Origin: Lateolabrax maculatus
Lineage: Eukaryota > Chordata > Actinopteri > Acropomatiformes > Lateolabracidae
Length of the DNA: 64,000 bases
Direction of reading: 5' to 3'
Assembly (NCBI GenBank): GCA_031216445.1
Contig: CM062219.1
Location: forward strand, 8,531,501-8,595,500
Shown: one piece after another, positions 1-12,000 of the stretch
Layout: every line of letters begins with the position of its first letter
Position numbering within the stretch: position 1 is the stretch's first letter
Notes under the pieces: model-generated
Told to the model about the DNA's origin: nothing
What the model saw: the letters and a program-made list of their open reading frames with translations, nothing else
The model's database searches: none
Program-made: the position numbers and the translations under genes

Positions 1-130
1 AGTCAATATCAACAACGACGTTAACATTTATGTGAGTAATATCTCTTTGTTTTTCTATGTCAACATTCAGGCTTTGCTCATACCTAGCGTTTTTCTGTGT
101 GCGGAGCACTTGTTGTGAAGGGAAAATAAA

Positions 131-285
131 GTGCTGATCATGCAACGTCCATACATGCATCCATTATCTGTACTGCTTATACTAAGAGGGTCGGCAGGGC
201 GCTGGAACATATCCCAGGTGACATTGGGCGAGAGGCGGGGTACACCCTGGACAATCGCAGGGCTGACATACCACAAAAAGTCTTG
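131..285 (-). repeat. Teleost retroposon 3' tail
   Basis: Read on the minus strand it contains the widespread fish block CAGGGTGTACCCCGCCTCTC, then GGGATATGTTCCAGCGCCC, then CTTAGTATAAGCAGTACAG, and ends ATAATGGATG. I recognise this pattern as the 3' end of a common non-LTR-derived repeat. The exact family name is uncertain. Open reading frames overlapping it are by-products of the repeat. Confidence 0.7.
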
Positions 286-1530
286 TTCTTGTGGTACTTT
301 GTTATATGTGATTACATTACTCAGCTTGCTATTGATACAACAGATTGTTTAAGTACTAACTAATCATAAAAAATTAACAAGTTGCAGGGACACCAGTGTG
401 AGTGGTTATTTTTTTCCGTATTGTATAATTTTTCAAATTTCTCCAGATGTACTTTCTGTCTACTGCCAGCTGTTTAACATACAGTCAAACTGCCACAGCT
501 GTGCAGTTCCCTAGGCATCTTAAGAGACAGTGAATCATGTTGGTTTTCCATAGATATTCCCCAGTGGCTGCTCTGTACGAGGCAGTTTGTATTTTTTTGT
601 TTTTATTACCCACGCTATAAAATCATTAAGAGAAGTTTCAGGGTGTCCAGCCACGAGAGGGGCCGATGGCATCGGCTGTTGGAATTAATGTTCCAATGAA
701 ATTGGAGATACTGACTTTTACGCACTGTCCTTAGATTAAATCCGCAAATTAAATCTAGGGAGGTCACAAAACAACTTTTATTTGGCTGTTTGAGTGTCTC
801 ATTAAATAAAGGAATAATACTGCTATAAGTGTTGCAGCGGTTGTCACAGTTGGGTTATTGTAGTGTGTCAGACTATGTTGGTATTTAAATTGCCATTGCT
901 GATTAACCTAACAAGGTGAATCAAACACAAAAATACTGTTATAAAAACAAAAGATCTGAAATGTTCTTGAGTGGGAATCACAATGGCACAACATTTTATT
1001 AGCTTTATTTCTTTCCATAATCTTCTATTAACACTATGCAATCTTGGATTGCCGTCTTGGGTAGACTTTGATTTGACAGTCGGCTGCCAAATGGTCACCT
1101 TTAAAACATAAGAATTTTCTTAAAACACACATAAAACACATTTTTCATCATAATGTCAGAGCTAGTTTTTATGTCTTCCATGTTTGAGCTTATGACTTTA
1201 TAGCTTTTAAGTGCAAAGCTGTTCGGCAGCTGACTCTCTGCTGAGTTTTCCTCCTGCACGTGAATGCATCACATGGACGACATAACAGAACCCTCTCTCT
1301 TTTAACGTCAGCACAAAAAAATCACAATTTGTTGTTGCAAAAGCAGGTTTTTCACTGTATTTCGCACATTATTCAGTATAACATACTTATTTATGATATA
1401 ATTAATATACTTATAACTGTTAGGTTGATCATAGTATCATCACAACTTTCTGTAACATCCTGCAGGATGCGCTTTTCTCTCAAAACATGTATGAGTTCCT
1501 TGAACTTTACTGTGAGCCTGCAGAATATCA
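286..1530. other. Non-coding, AT-rich; nothing identified
   Basis: This is presumed endoglin intron or upstream intron sequence. I see no exon with family resemblance and no clear repeat. Confidence 0.4.
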
Positions 1531-1706
1531 AACTGATTTCACAGTGATTAATCTGAGTTAAGTTCCTCTGTAATCATCAAAATTATCAAAAAAAACATTG
1601 TTATTTCCTTTTTTCTTTTCGTTCGTCTTTTCAGGCCTTCCCCCATCTCACCGTTCTGTCGTGACTGGTTTTCACTCTTTTATTTTTGGAATTTCCCTCA
1701 CGCTAT
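1531..1706 (+). repeat. Duplicated block, copy A
   Basis: This block matches 7058-7233 at about nine bases in ten with only small indels. Shared landmarks are AACTGATTTCACAGTGA, TTGTTATTTCC, GTCTTTTCAGGC and TTTCCCTCACGCTAT. It carries a strong pyrimidine tract and CAG acceptor. From a phase-1 donor the frame after the acceptor is open for about 75 codons but resembles no endoglin exon. Confidence 0.75.
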
Positions 1707-2870
1707 TTTTGATCTCGCGTCAATCAAATATTCATGTAGAAAGACCAACGACTCCCTCAGGCTTACTTGGCTTTCACCATTTTTTTTTTTCTGTCTTGCT
1801 TTGTGACGCAAGGATACACTCACAAAATGGTCATATTTAAACAAGAAAACTCACACTTGATAAACTTTAACAAGATGATTTACATGAAAAAAATACAGTT
1901 CTTTTTAAAATTACTCACCACCGCACCACCACTCTTCTATTTTTTTATTTTACTTTCACCTCATTTTGGTCAAGTGCTGCGAGCTGTCCAAGCATGTTGT
2001 TGCAATAATGTGGTTAAGAATGATGAAAAAACTGATGTGTCAGAATCCAGTAAGCATGTTTCACACTGTCCATGTGTTGTTCATTTTAAAGCTGAAAAAT
2101 TTAATAATTAAAACAAAGAACAAAAAGCACATTAACACTTGAAGTTGAAATTCAGCTCTTTATTTTCCAATTCATCCTTTGGACTGCTGAAGAAGAAAAG
2201 GAAAATAAGGTTGATTAAAATCCATTAAAGGTTGTGTGCAAAATAAATAAATTACATACAGTATGTCTAACTGTCTAGAAGCCTACTGTAGGCAATCTCC
2301 ACTCCTCTATTCCCAACGCCCTCCCTCCCCTGCATTCTTATTCATGCAAAGCTTAATGTAAACTCCATTATTTCCCATTGGCCCAGACGAGGAAACAGCA
2401 GTGTCTAGTCGATGGGATGGATGTATATATTTATACCTTGTATGGAGCCAGATTCCAGCCGACTGTGGTGACGCACAAAGCTAAAAAAGGTCCCATTTCC
2501 TGGCCCCACTCAGGAAGCAAAGGAAAGACCATGGCTCCAACCGGGTTGTGCAACTGGGCTCGTGGACAGTTAACCATAATAAACATTTCTTTTTAACAGG
2601 ACCCTGTTCAGAGAATAGAGGGAGAGTTGGGTGGAGGGTAAGAAAATGTAAGAGAATAAGAGGGATGGGCAAACATGTTTGATATGACAAATGTGAGTAA
2701 ATATAAATAAATATAAAGCCAACTCACTCAATTCTGTGTTATTGTAGCAATGGGTAACAGACAGAGTCGTGCCTTTTAAGACGTAGGTGATTCTGACTGT
2801 GTTATAGTAAGTGTAGTAAGAATTAGTATGTAATGAAAGTAATTTGCATGACTTGGGCTCTACTTTTCAG
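1707..2870. other. Non-coding; no eng exon recognised
   Basis: This region leads up to the first recognised endoglin exon. No upstream exon (equivalent to the LSVNSSVFLHLQ part of the family) can be seen, so that exon probably lies left of the window. A T-rich stretch occurs at 1780-1792. Confidence 0.4.
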
Positions 2871-3042
2871 ATTAACAGTAACTCCACGATTACACTACAT
2901 GGTATTAAGAACAACATCCACAAGGAAGACTTCCCCACTCAAAATGAGGAGCTGGTGAAGTGGGCAAGGCAGAGGTTTGGGGGTGTGACTTCATTCACCA
3001 CAGTCCGAAATCTGATAAATATCTCATCGACAGGAACGAAAG
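2871..3042 (+). CDS. eng: eng exon a: orphan-domain segment
   Basis: The acceptor is a tacttttcag and the donor aggtgagaat. The exon starts in phase 0 and ends in phase 1 (57 codons plus 1 nt). It reads INSNSTITLHG at its start, then EELVKWARQRFGGVTS in the middle, matching the orphan-domain stretch of endoglin that contains a conserved Trp-Ala in a short helix. It holds two N-glycosylation sequons (NST, NIS). This is the first endoglin exon in the window; the preceding exon must end in phase 0. Confidence 0.82.
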
Positions 3043-6000
3043 GTGAGAATTAATTGTGTAAACTGGTTGAAATTTTATTAACATACTTTCTAGACTAACA
3101 GGGTTTCTCCTACTAAATATTTGCGGGCTGTATTTGTCAGTTTAGAGGGAGTCAACTACAAGGTCTGGTAACATGCCAACATGTGAAATGAGGATGCGTG
3201 TGAGACAGCATTAGTGGATTCAATCAGATTGCCGCAATTCCTCTAAAGGACTTTCTGCCTGTGTTTCAGATTTATCAACCTTGACTCTATGAGTTCTGTC
3301 TGGAATATGCTATCTGCATCTTTGTTTGGTCTAAAACAATATTTTCAGTGCTGAAGAGAGCAAAGCAATTACAGTCGGCACAAAATACAGCTCCAGTTTA
3401 CATAACTCAGCAGCAGGTCCACAGTACAGTAATCAAGGATGGATGCAGTGTTTTTTCCAGGGCTCTCTCTACCTACTAAACTTCTCTTATCTTAAGTGTG
3501 CATAAAAACCTTATCTGATGAAATCACTGAGAAAACACTGTGCTGTGATGAAGACCACTGCATATTCTGCCATGCTTTTTTGATATTTACATTTTAATTT
3601 TAGTAGAAAAGAAATTCTATTGCTGTATGTCCTCCACACATTTGATTTCCAATGTGTGTGCGTTTGTAGGAAAACAAGTCGGACAAACTACACTTGTTAT
3701 GCATTGATTCTTAATAATATAATAGTGCGACATGGACAGATTTGTTAATCTCAGATACACACAAAGCTATAACTCAGTATATAGGATCAGATGATGACTG
3801 TGTACAGAGTTGACTGAGAGAGTGACAACAAAACCTGCCAAAGCTACAGAACTAAACCCCATGCTATTTTAATATATGTAATCTTCTATGTGTGGGCCAA
3901 GCGCCGGCTGCCATATGGCCATTCTCCTACAAAAGGCACTTTAAACCAATAAGGGAATATACAGTCTACTGGAATATATCGCTGTGTCACAATTCTATAT
4001 ACTTAAGATACTGAATATGATTTTCAAAATCCTATCTATCTTGTCCAGGCGAAAGCAACCCCTGATGACACCCGAAGAGAAACTTTGTCACTCTGAAATG
4101 AAGCTGTTCTGCTCAATTAAAAAAAATTTAACAAATCTTAAAACTTTATCACTATAACATGTATCTGGGATTGCCAGTCCAGCTTTGTTGTATTGTTTAG
4201 AAAATGCCTCTTGATGGAAAATGTTTTTTTCTGCATATTTGGAAATTTTAAAAATTATTTTAAAGTAATCCTCTTATAATGCTGCATGTTTGAACCACAA
4301 ACACCTGTACATTGACAAGCTTGTCATATGTTAAAATCTCAAGTAGCCAGTGCAGATCTTTAGCTTGGGGAAAGTAAAGTGCTGGGGAATGAGCTCAGCA
4401 TTCTCAGTGTTGACAGTACGTCATTGCATATGACAAAAAGACTCTTGGAAAGCGAAGCGGTGGACAAATGGCCACCGATGCTGAAGATGGAGGCACAAAA
4501 ACCCTTATGATTTATAGTGAGCTTTCAGGGCTGAGCAAAGGCTGGACGTTAAGAATATTACTTGCTGCTATTGCCAGCAGCAGCAGCAGTAGGATGCTCG
4601 ATGCAAGCACAATTATTTCTTAACAAAGCCTCCTTAAGGCGGTCTGAGCCAAAGCACAGCTCTGACATGGGCTTAGATAGACGTGAACTGTGGTGATGCT
4701 GAAATAGTGGTGGGTGCCTTTATGTCCAGTGTCTTTACAGTACTATGGATGAATGTAGTTTCCATCTCTCTCTATACGATTGTATGTCCTTCGCCAGGTA
4801 TATCAATTAGAAATCCCAGTCTGGAAAAGGCCTGCTGCTGTTTTCCCATTTTAAATTTGTTGATTCAATTGTGATGAAATTCTCTGTTTTCAGGCACTCT
4901 TAGTTTTAGATGGTGTTTTTTTTCTGAATCATAGTCCACAAGGGCATTACAATTACTCAAGCAGTACAACAGTTTACATCGCTATTTTGTTGTATCCATT
5001 GGCCCATAATGGGGTGTTAGGTGAACTTGCGTAGGCCTCGTCGTAGGCGTTCGGAAAGGCAGTGCAGTGACTACACTACAGTGTGATGCCAAGTTGAAGG
5101 CTCGCTGAGGAGATAATATGCACATGTCCTTCAAGTTTCTTGAATGTCTTAATGTGATTTGAAATTCAGGTCATGCAATTGCTAGAGCAACAGAGGCATG
5201 TTTAGCAGTGTTAGGGAAGCTACTTTTGAATTCTAGTTGCCCAGCTACAAGCCAGTGAGGACAAAGTTACTAAAAGTAGCTCAAAATCATGTTCATCATA
5301 CTGAAAGGTGTTGTTAAAAGCTGGTAGTTTCCTCTATGCAAGGAGGACAGTAGCGGTCAGCTTGAATTCAACTCTGATAATAGTTCAATCGTACTGATAA
5401 AAAGTGTTTATAGTGGAAAACATTTCTCGAACCACCCCTGTAGCATAATCCACTTGTTCTCCTCTGTGTCACGTCCATATGCCCGGTATTTTCCAAGCTC
5501 TCATATACTCTTCAAAATTTGGCTCAAATATGCTGTTGTGTTTTTCACACTGCTCAGCGCACTTGGCTGTTGATGTGTTGAGGCTATATGGCTGTGGGAA
5601 ACTTATATAACCCCCATTTCCAGCACAGTGTTTTGAAACAAAATGTGTGTAGCAATTTCATCACTGAATCAGGGTGTACCTGTGAACCGTCCCTCACCTT
5701 TACTTGGTTAAAGGCTGAGCATGGTGTACTCTCATGAGAACATCAAGGCAAGGTGCTAATGAGTAAAACACTGTAAACTGTCAGTTCTGTTACCAGCCAC
5801 ACTGAAAGGAAATGGGCTCTCAGAGCATCACTCTCAGTGAAACTACCATGTTAAATAAATAAAAAATATAGGCTTTAATCGTAAATGCTTATTGCATTTT
5901 TCAGCCACTACCTCACTGCCACATTTTTAGTATTTTAAGTATTTAAACAGAAGTGCCAGCAGTCCATTTTTTGGAGCTGCTGTCTTCTTTTAATTTATGG

Positions 6001-9000
6001 GATTATGCATGCAGAAATATTCTCTTCTATTACTAATAATTTCCACTTGCATGTCATTTTAATTCACTGATGGAAAATGAATGTTTTTTGGTTTTACAGG
6101 AACCAAACCTGGCTCTCTGAACTGCAACCTAAAAAATGAAGATGCATCAGAGAAGCACTTTATGAAGATTGAAACAAAACCCCTTACTTCTTCGTCCAAG
6201 TTTTGCTCCCCACAGCAGCAGAACGCTGAAGCTGAGCTTCATATCATAAACATCCCAGAGACTTCCAGCATTCGGTAGACATTGAGCATCATATATTGTT
6301 TTGATAATTTTTTCTCTTGTAATTTGTGATTCTTGATCTTTGCAATACATCACTTTGCAGCAATGTATCGCTTAGCGTGGACAATAAGAAGACCAACGTG
6401 TTCCTGAGAGGCCCTCAGGGAACCACATGGACCGTCCTCAATTTAAAACACACTCAGTTTGCTGTAAGTTTACACATACACACACTCCAGTAGTTATAGC
6501 ATAGAGAGTTATCGTATTTATAACCACTTGTGAAATAAGATTTATTAAGAGGACAAAGACTCCACTCTCTGTGATTATATTGCCGTCAATAGTGTGATAT
6601 AGCTCACTCGGTTAAGTGATTTCTTACACATAATACGCTTTCCCGTGCCTGTAAAGATGTGCTTATTATTGAGTAAGTACTGATTTTTATTTTTTCTTTT
6701 ACTTCTGTTTCTGCAGTCAAACAACGACCTCTTCCTGCCCACCATCACACAAAACAGAATCTCACCGCAAATTACACTGAACAGTGATAATGCTGAGGCT
6801 GTGCAAAGGAAGGCTTTAGAACATTTTAAAGCCAGTACTTTCACCAGCTATACTGAACTCGTACCAAAGGACTCTTTCGTTTTACTGGTTATTGGAAAAA
6901 AAGGGAACGTTACAGGTGAGTCGATAATAGGTAAACATTTGTTTTCAACTTTGAGGCATTTTCTGCAAAGAGAGTAGTTGGAGTACTGCAAAATGCAACA
7001 GCACACACATAATACGTGTTACACAGTTCCAGCAGTGAGATGAGAAGTTAGGAGGATAACTGATTTCACAGTGACTCATCTGAGTTAAGTTCCACTGCAA
7101 TCATTAAAATGATCAAAAAAACATTGTTATTTCCTTTTTACTTTCCATTCGTCTTTTCAGGCATTCCCCCATCTGACCGGTTCTTTCGTGACTGGTTTTA
7201 CTCTTTTGTTTTTGTAGTTTCCCTCACGCTATAATGACTGCTTTAATAATAGTTAAAGTAATATTCACCATCATCATAATTAGATTATTTTACATACACA
7301 ATGCGCTATGCTGCAATTTGATTGACCCATTTGATTTTTTTTTTAAGTTATAATTCTTAGTATAAGTATAGGTCTAAGCCTTTCCATTAAATCTTAAAAA
7401 CTTTTAAGATGTTGTCTTGAGGAGGATATAGACCTCAGAACAGCATAGTGTGCACATGAAATGACAACTATCTGTATTAAGTTTACTACAAATGGATGTT
7501 TATTATTCATCTTTTGTTGATCTTTTTTTATCTCATTTACAGTTCCAGCACCAGAACCAGTCATTCCCACTACAACTAATACCCCTCATCAGATGCCTCT
7601 GTTGATGCAGCTATACACCTCCCCAGACTACCGTTCTCCCCTGGACCCTAACACCAAGGTGCAGAGTGACAGGAGAATTTATGCAGAGGTAAGAAATCAC
7701 TCACCCTCTCAGCTGTATTTCACGTCTCTTAACGCATGTACTACTCAAAAATAATTACTATACATATATATGGTGGATACTGTAGAATAGCAGGACCATA
7801 CTCAGCTGATGCCTACTTGACAGATGCTTGTGCTTTTTCCATTCTGTTGCAGTTTATTTGATCTTTTCTCTGTTTCCTGTAGATTTCAGGGCACACTTAC
7901 GGGGATTTTGACTTGACCATCAAGGTGATCAGCTGCTTTGTGCACTCCAAGGATTCATGCCCTGTGGTGAAAGAGCTGCCCTTCATACCGGAGACCTGCT
8001 CCTTAAATTCTTGTCGCAACAGTACCCGACTCAGCTTCTCGTTAGATCAGCTTCAAGAGCTGACTTCCACCACATGGGACCTGGAATGCTCCATCAAACT
8101 CTGCTACAGAGATGTAGGATATTATCAACTATGTTTTTACATAGCATTTGAAGTAAACCACGTGTATATGGAAGTGCTTTGATTCATAGATAAAGTCTAA
8201 CATTAAAATTGGTAAAGCAACTTAAATATGTGGACAGCTCAATCGCTCTGCGTTCTGAAAATATAACCAGTGTTACAACTTTCCTTTGGTTGTGTGTGTT
8301 TGTGTGTTTGTGTTGTGGTGGGAGGGTTTTGACAGGACTTGCTACTGAAGCTTAAATGCAGTTTATGACAAACATTGTGACCTTTTGGGTTTGTTGATCT
8401 GTTTTTTCTTTCACCACCTCGCTAGAAATGTGGAGATGGAGGAAGAGTGAAGAGGAATCTGGAGGTAACCCAGCCTTGTCTGCAACCACCAAGTGAGTTC
8501 ACTTTAAACTCCAAAATACTGATTCGTTACCTTTTTTTGAGTCCAATTCCGATGTATTCATATTCTTAATCATGGATTTTATTCCCACATTTAGCCTTCT
8601 CTAATATAAATATGTAAATATGTAAATATTATATTTATATAACATTTGCAACGCTCTTAAGTATGTGATCCTTTTTTCAGTTTGTTACCTGGTCCTCATT
8701 AATTGATTAATTAAAAAAAAAATTAAACCCAAAACAGTTCTCACATTAATGCAAATGCAGCAAACACAACACATGCAAAAAGGCAAAGGTTGTCCTGATA
8801 GTATCATGTCACAAACCCTTACCATGAAGATTAATGTTTCATATTTAATTATCTGACAATAAAGTCTCTGAACCCTTAGAAGCTTTTAAATTGTAAAACT
8901 TTAAAATTTCCTTTTATACCCTCAGGACTTAATTGCTAGTCTGGTGCTCGGCCAGTGAATTGTGAATTTTCATTCCTATTGTTGCTCTCAGTGCACAACA

Positions 9001-12000
9001 AGTGCTGCGCCGGCGGTTGTCATAGCAGTGAACTCAGGATATGCAGTGAAGCCAGTAAGGGGTTGCGGGGCAGGGCTTCGTCCTTTAGGAAGGTCTGCAG
9101 GCTGACCTTGTGGCCACAATCAGAAGTAATGGCCCTCATGGGAGGGGGGAAGGTGGGGGGGGGGGGGGACATCCTTTGTGTTTCCAAGGGGGTCTGACTG
9201 TGTTGCTGTACAAACACAGCCACTGGGCCTGGTGCTATTGTCGGACCATTCAACACAGTTGACTCAAACGAGGAAAGATGCCTTTCTGTAAATAAAAGAC
9301 CAGACAGATGATCTATTTCTAGGAAAATTCTAATGACTCCATTTCTGAGCGGCGGGATGGAAATGTTGACTAAATGGGGGATCACCTGGACTTTGTCAGA
9401 CTTATTTTATAAAAAGCATGTGTTTATTCCTTAAGCTTCCCTTATCCTCCCTTTCCTCCTAGAGGAGAAAGAGAAAGGTTTGCATGTCAGTGTTGCAGAA
9501 CTGGGTGTGTTAGGGAAGCTGACTACTCATCCTTTTTCCTGTGTCCTGTTTGTCCTCCTCTTTGCTGTTTTGCTTTAACGTAATGGAACTAGTTGCAAAG
9601 GAACATGCTGGTTTGGTAGGTCTGTTAAAGTGGCTCCATTCATTAGCCCAGTGTCAGAGATACAAGGGTTATATCAGCAGGACTTAGCAGACGGCATTCT
9701 GTTGCGAGCTTGCACTGCGCAGGGCTGAGTGCTCCAGTCGGCAATCATTCCTGTTTGGTAGTTTTAATACAGAGGGCTCTGGGGAGTCACAGCACAGGCC
9801 TGCTGTCTGTCTCCTCCTCTCCACCTGCACTGGAGCTTCTGCTTCCTGCTCCTGTTTATTCAGCTTTGCTGTCAAAGCCTGGCTCATACAAGCTAACACA
9901 GCAACTGATTACAGAAAGAAAATGTCTCAAGAGAAAGCCTGCCCGAGTTGCTGTGATGTTTCTGGCCCACTCGGGGTCAGGGAAATGTTCCTTGCCGACA
10001 GATCAACAAACTGGGTTGGCTGTCTGGGATGCGGTCGGCCCAAATGCCCACAAGATGTCACTGTTTCAGTGCTCTGGGTCATGTTTAAGTCAGTTCAGTT
10101 GAAACGTTGTATGTTCTGATATCAGCGTTAAGTTAATTTAAGCTCATCTTGCACCACGCACAATTATTAAAATACACATGATGCACAGAGGGGTGGCAAG
10201 TTTTTTACAAAACAAAACCTGCTGTCTCCTGTTCTTCATCTCCTTTCTTAAATGTGCTTCGGGAAAGGAGAGCTGCAATGCTTGAAGCCCCGTATAGTTC
10301 TTAGCCTAGCACATTCCACCAGGAGGCAGGAGGCAGCAGAGGCAGGTGAGAGAAACTGGTGCAAAGGTGATGATTAGTTTCTTCGAAGGGTTTTGGATAC
10401 TTGTGGGATGATCTCAACAGGCGGCATAAGAAGGGGGGAAGGAAAAGCATTTTTCTTGATATGCAACACACTGTAGAATGCACACCCTGGTTGTGTTAGG
10501 TTCTGGTGGGGAATTCTGCAGCTTCTTCGCATGGTTTCAGACAAAGTAGTGTGTGTTTGTGTGTAGACTTGCAGAGCCACACTACATTCCTAAATTCAGC
10601 CTGGAAAGTCTGGAAACAATTCAGTCCGGTCAGATACAGAGCATACTGGGTCAGTCGAAGAGTAGAACACAGTTATAACTTTCCAAACTCCCAAACTACT
10701 TTCTATATCAAAATTATTAAAAAACTGATCTTGGTGAAAAGTTTTTTCAAGGATTTAGGAATATCTGAATCACTGCACAGTGAGTAGTTAGTGTGTACAA
10801 TCAGATGTTGGAAGAGTTAAAGATGATGTCTAAGTGAAGAGGAAAAAATGTCAATGATCTATTGTACAGCCTTCTTGAAATATCATCTGTCTCAAGGTAA
10901 TCCATTTGTGGCCTTTTAAGACCACAGCGAGTGAAGCAAACCTATGGGATGGCCTTGCCATGCTAGTACAATATGTCTGTGCCACAGTACTGTATGTCAG
11001 AGGGTTGAGCGAGTTTTAGTTCTCGTACTCCTTCAGAGCTGAATTGAGGGCAAATGATTTTTTATAGCTGCTGGCTCAGGGTTTTATGTTTTCTATTAAG
11101 TTTGTTAGCAGTGAAGCACATTGTGTGGGGCAAGCCAGCACACAGCTTGCCCAAAGAACATCAAGAACTAGATTGTAAATTGAAATTTATATAATTAAAT
11201 TAGAACAGAGAAAATGATTGAGCGCAAATTTACTTTTTTATTTCAGTTAGGGTGAGGTTTAACCCTGCAAAAGTAATTACTGTTCTATTTACTGCTGGTA
11301 TTGTCACAGTAACTAGGAGGGGGGAAATAATACTATGAAAGGGCCATACTGTAGATAGTACACATTGCATATATTATTCAGTTCTGTTCAGTACTGTTTT
11401 TAGAATCAATACCATCAAACTTTAAAACTCCTACAATACATCTTGAGCTGAAGATTGTGATGCCTAAAAACATAGTATTCACTAGACACAGTAGTACAAT
11501 TACTGTTTTGGTGTTCTGTTAATCTGCAAGGAAATGTGGTGGTTGAAATCCTTGACCTTCTTGCTGCTACCCAAGTGAAACATATATCTCTGGAAAATAT
11601 TTGAAGTACACCATAATTACTCACCTCTGTTGCAATGACAACTTGCAAGTATCACCACTTGAAAATAATGCCACTGTGACAAAAATACAAAATGATTTTA
11701 GGATATTCCCTGTGATTGAGTTCAAGCCTCAAATGTACCTTCATACTGTGTTGGCATGAACAGTAACCATCAGTTCTGACTTGTAGTTGCTGTGACCGCT
11801 GTTGTTTAACTGAAGCTTCCATACATTGTTTTTTCCATGTTTATGTTTCAGCGCCCCCATGCTTTGATTTTGGCCTGCCTGGTGTTCTGGGCATTGCGTT
11901 CGGAGGGTTCCTGATTGGAGTACTACTTATTGGAGCACTGTGGTTTATCAAAATTAAAACAGGTAAATGTATGACTGACAATATAGAGTTTCTGGTTGAA

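Noticed and set aside
67..352. Open frames on both strands near the left edge
   Set aside because: Both fall within the retroposon tail at 131-285.
1598..1840. 80-codon frame over duplicated block A as an endoglin exon
   Set aside because: The translation shows no orphan-domain resemblance and no donor of quality follows. It is kept only as a duplicated acceptor block.
9020..9385. 121-codon minus-strand frame in the eng intron
   Set aside because: It includes the poly-G tract read as poly-Pro and shows no domain.
9710..10102. 130-codon open frame and an overlapping Cys-rich frame in the eng intron
   Set aside because: Two overlapping frames in the same DNA and no homology. The CxxC-like spacing is not convincing.
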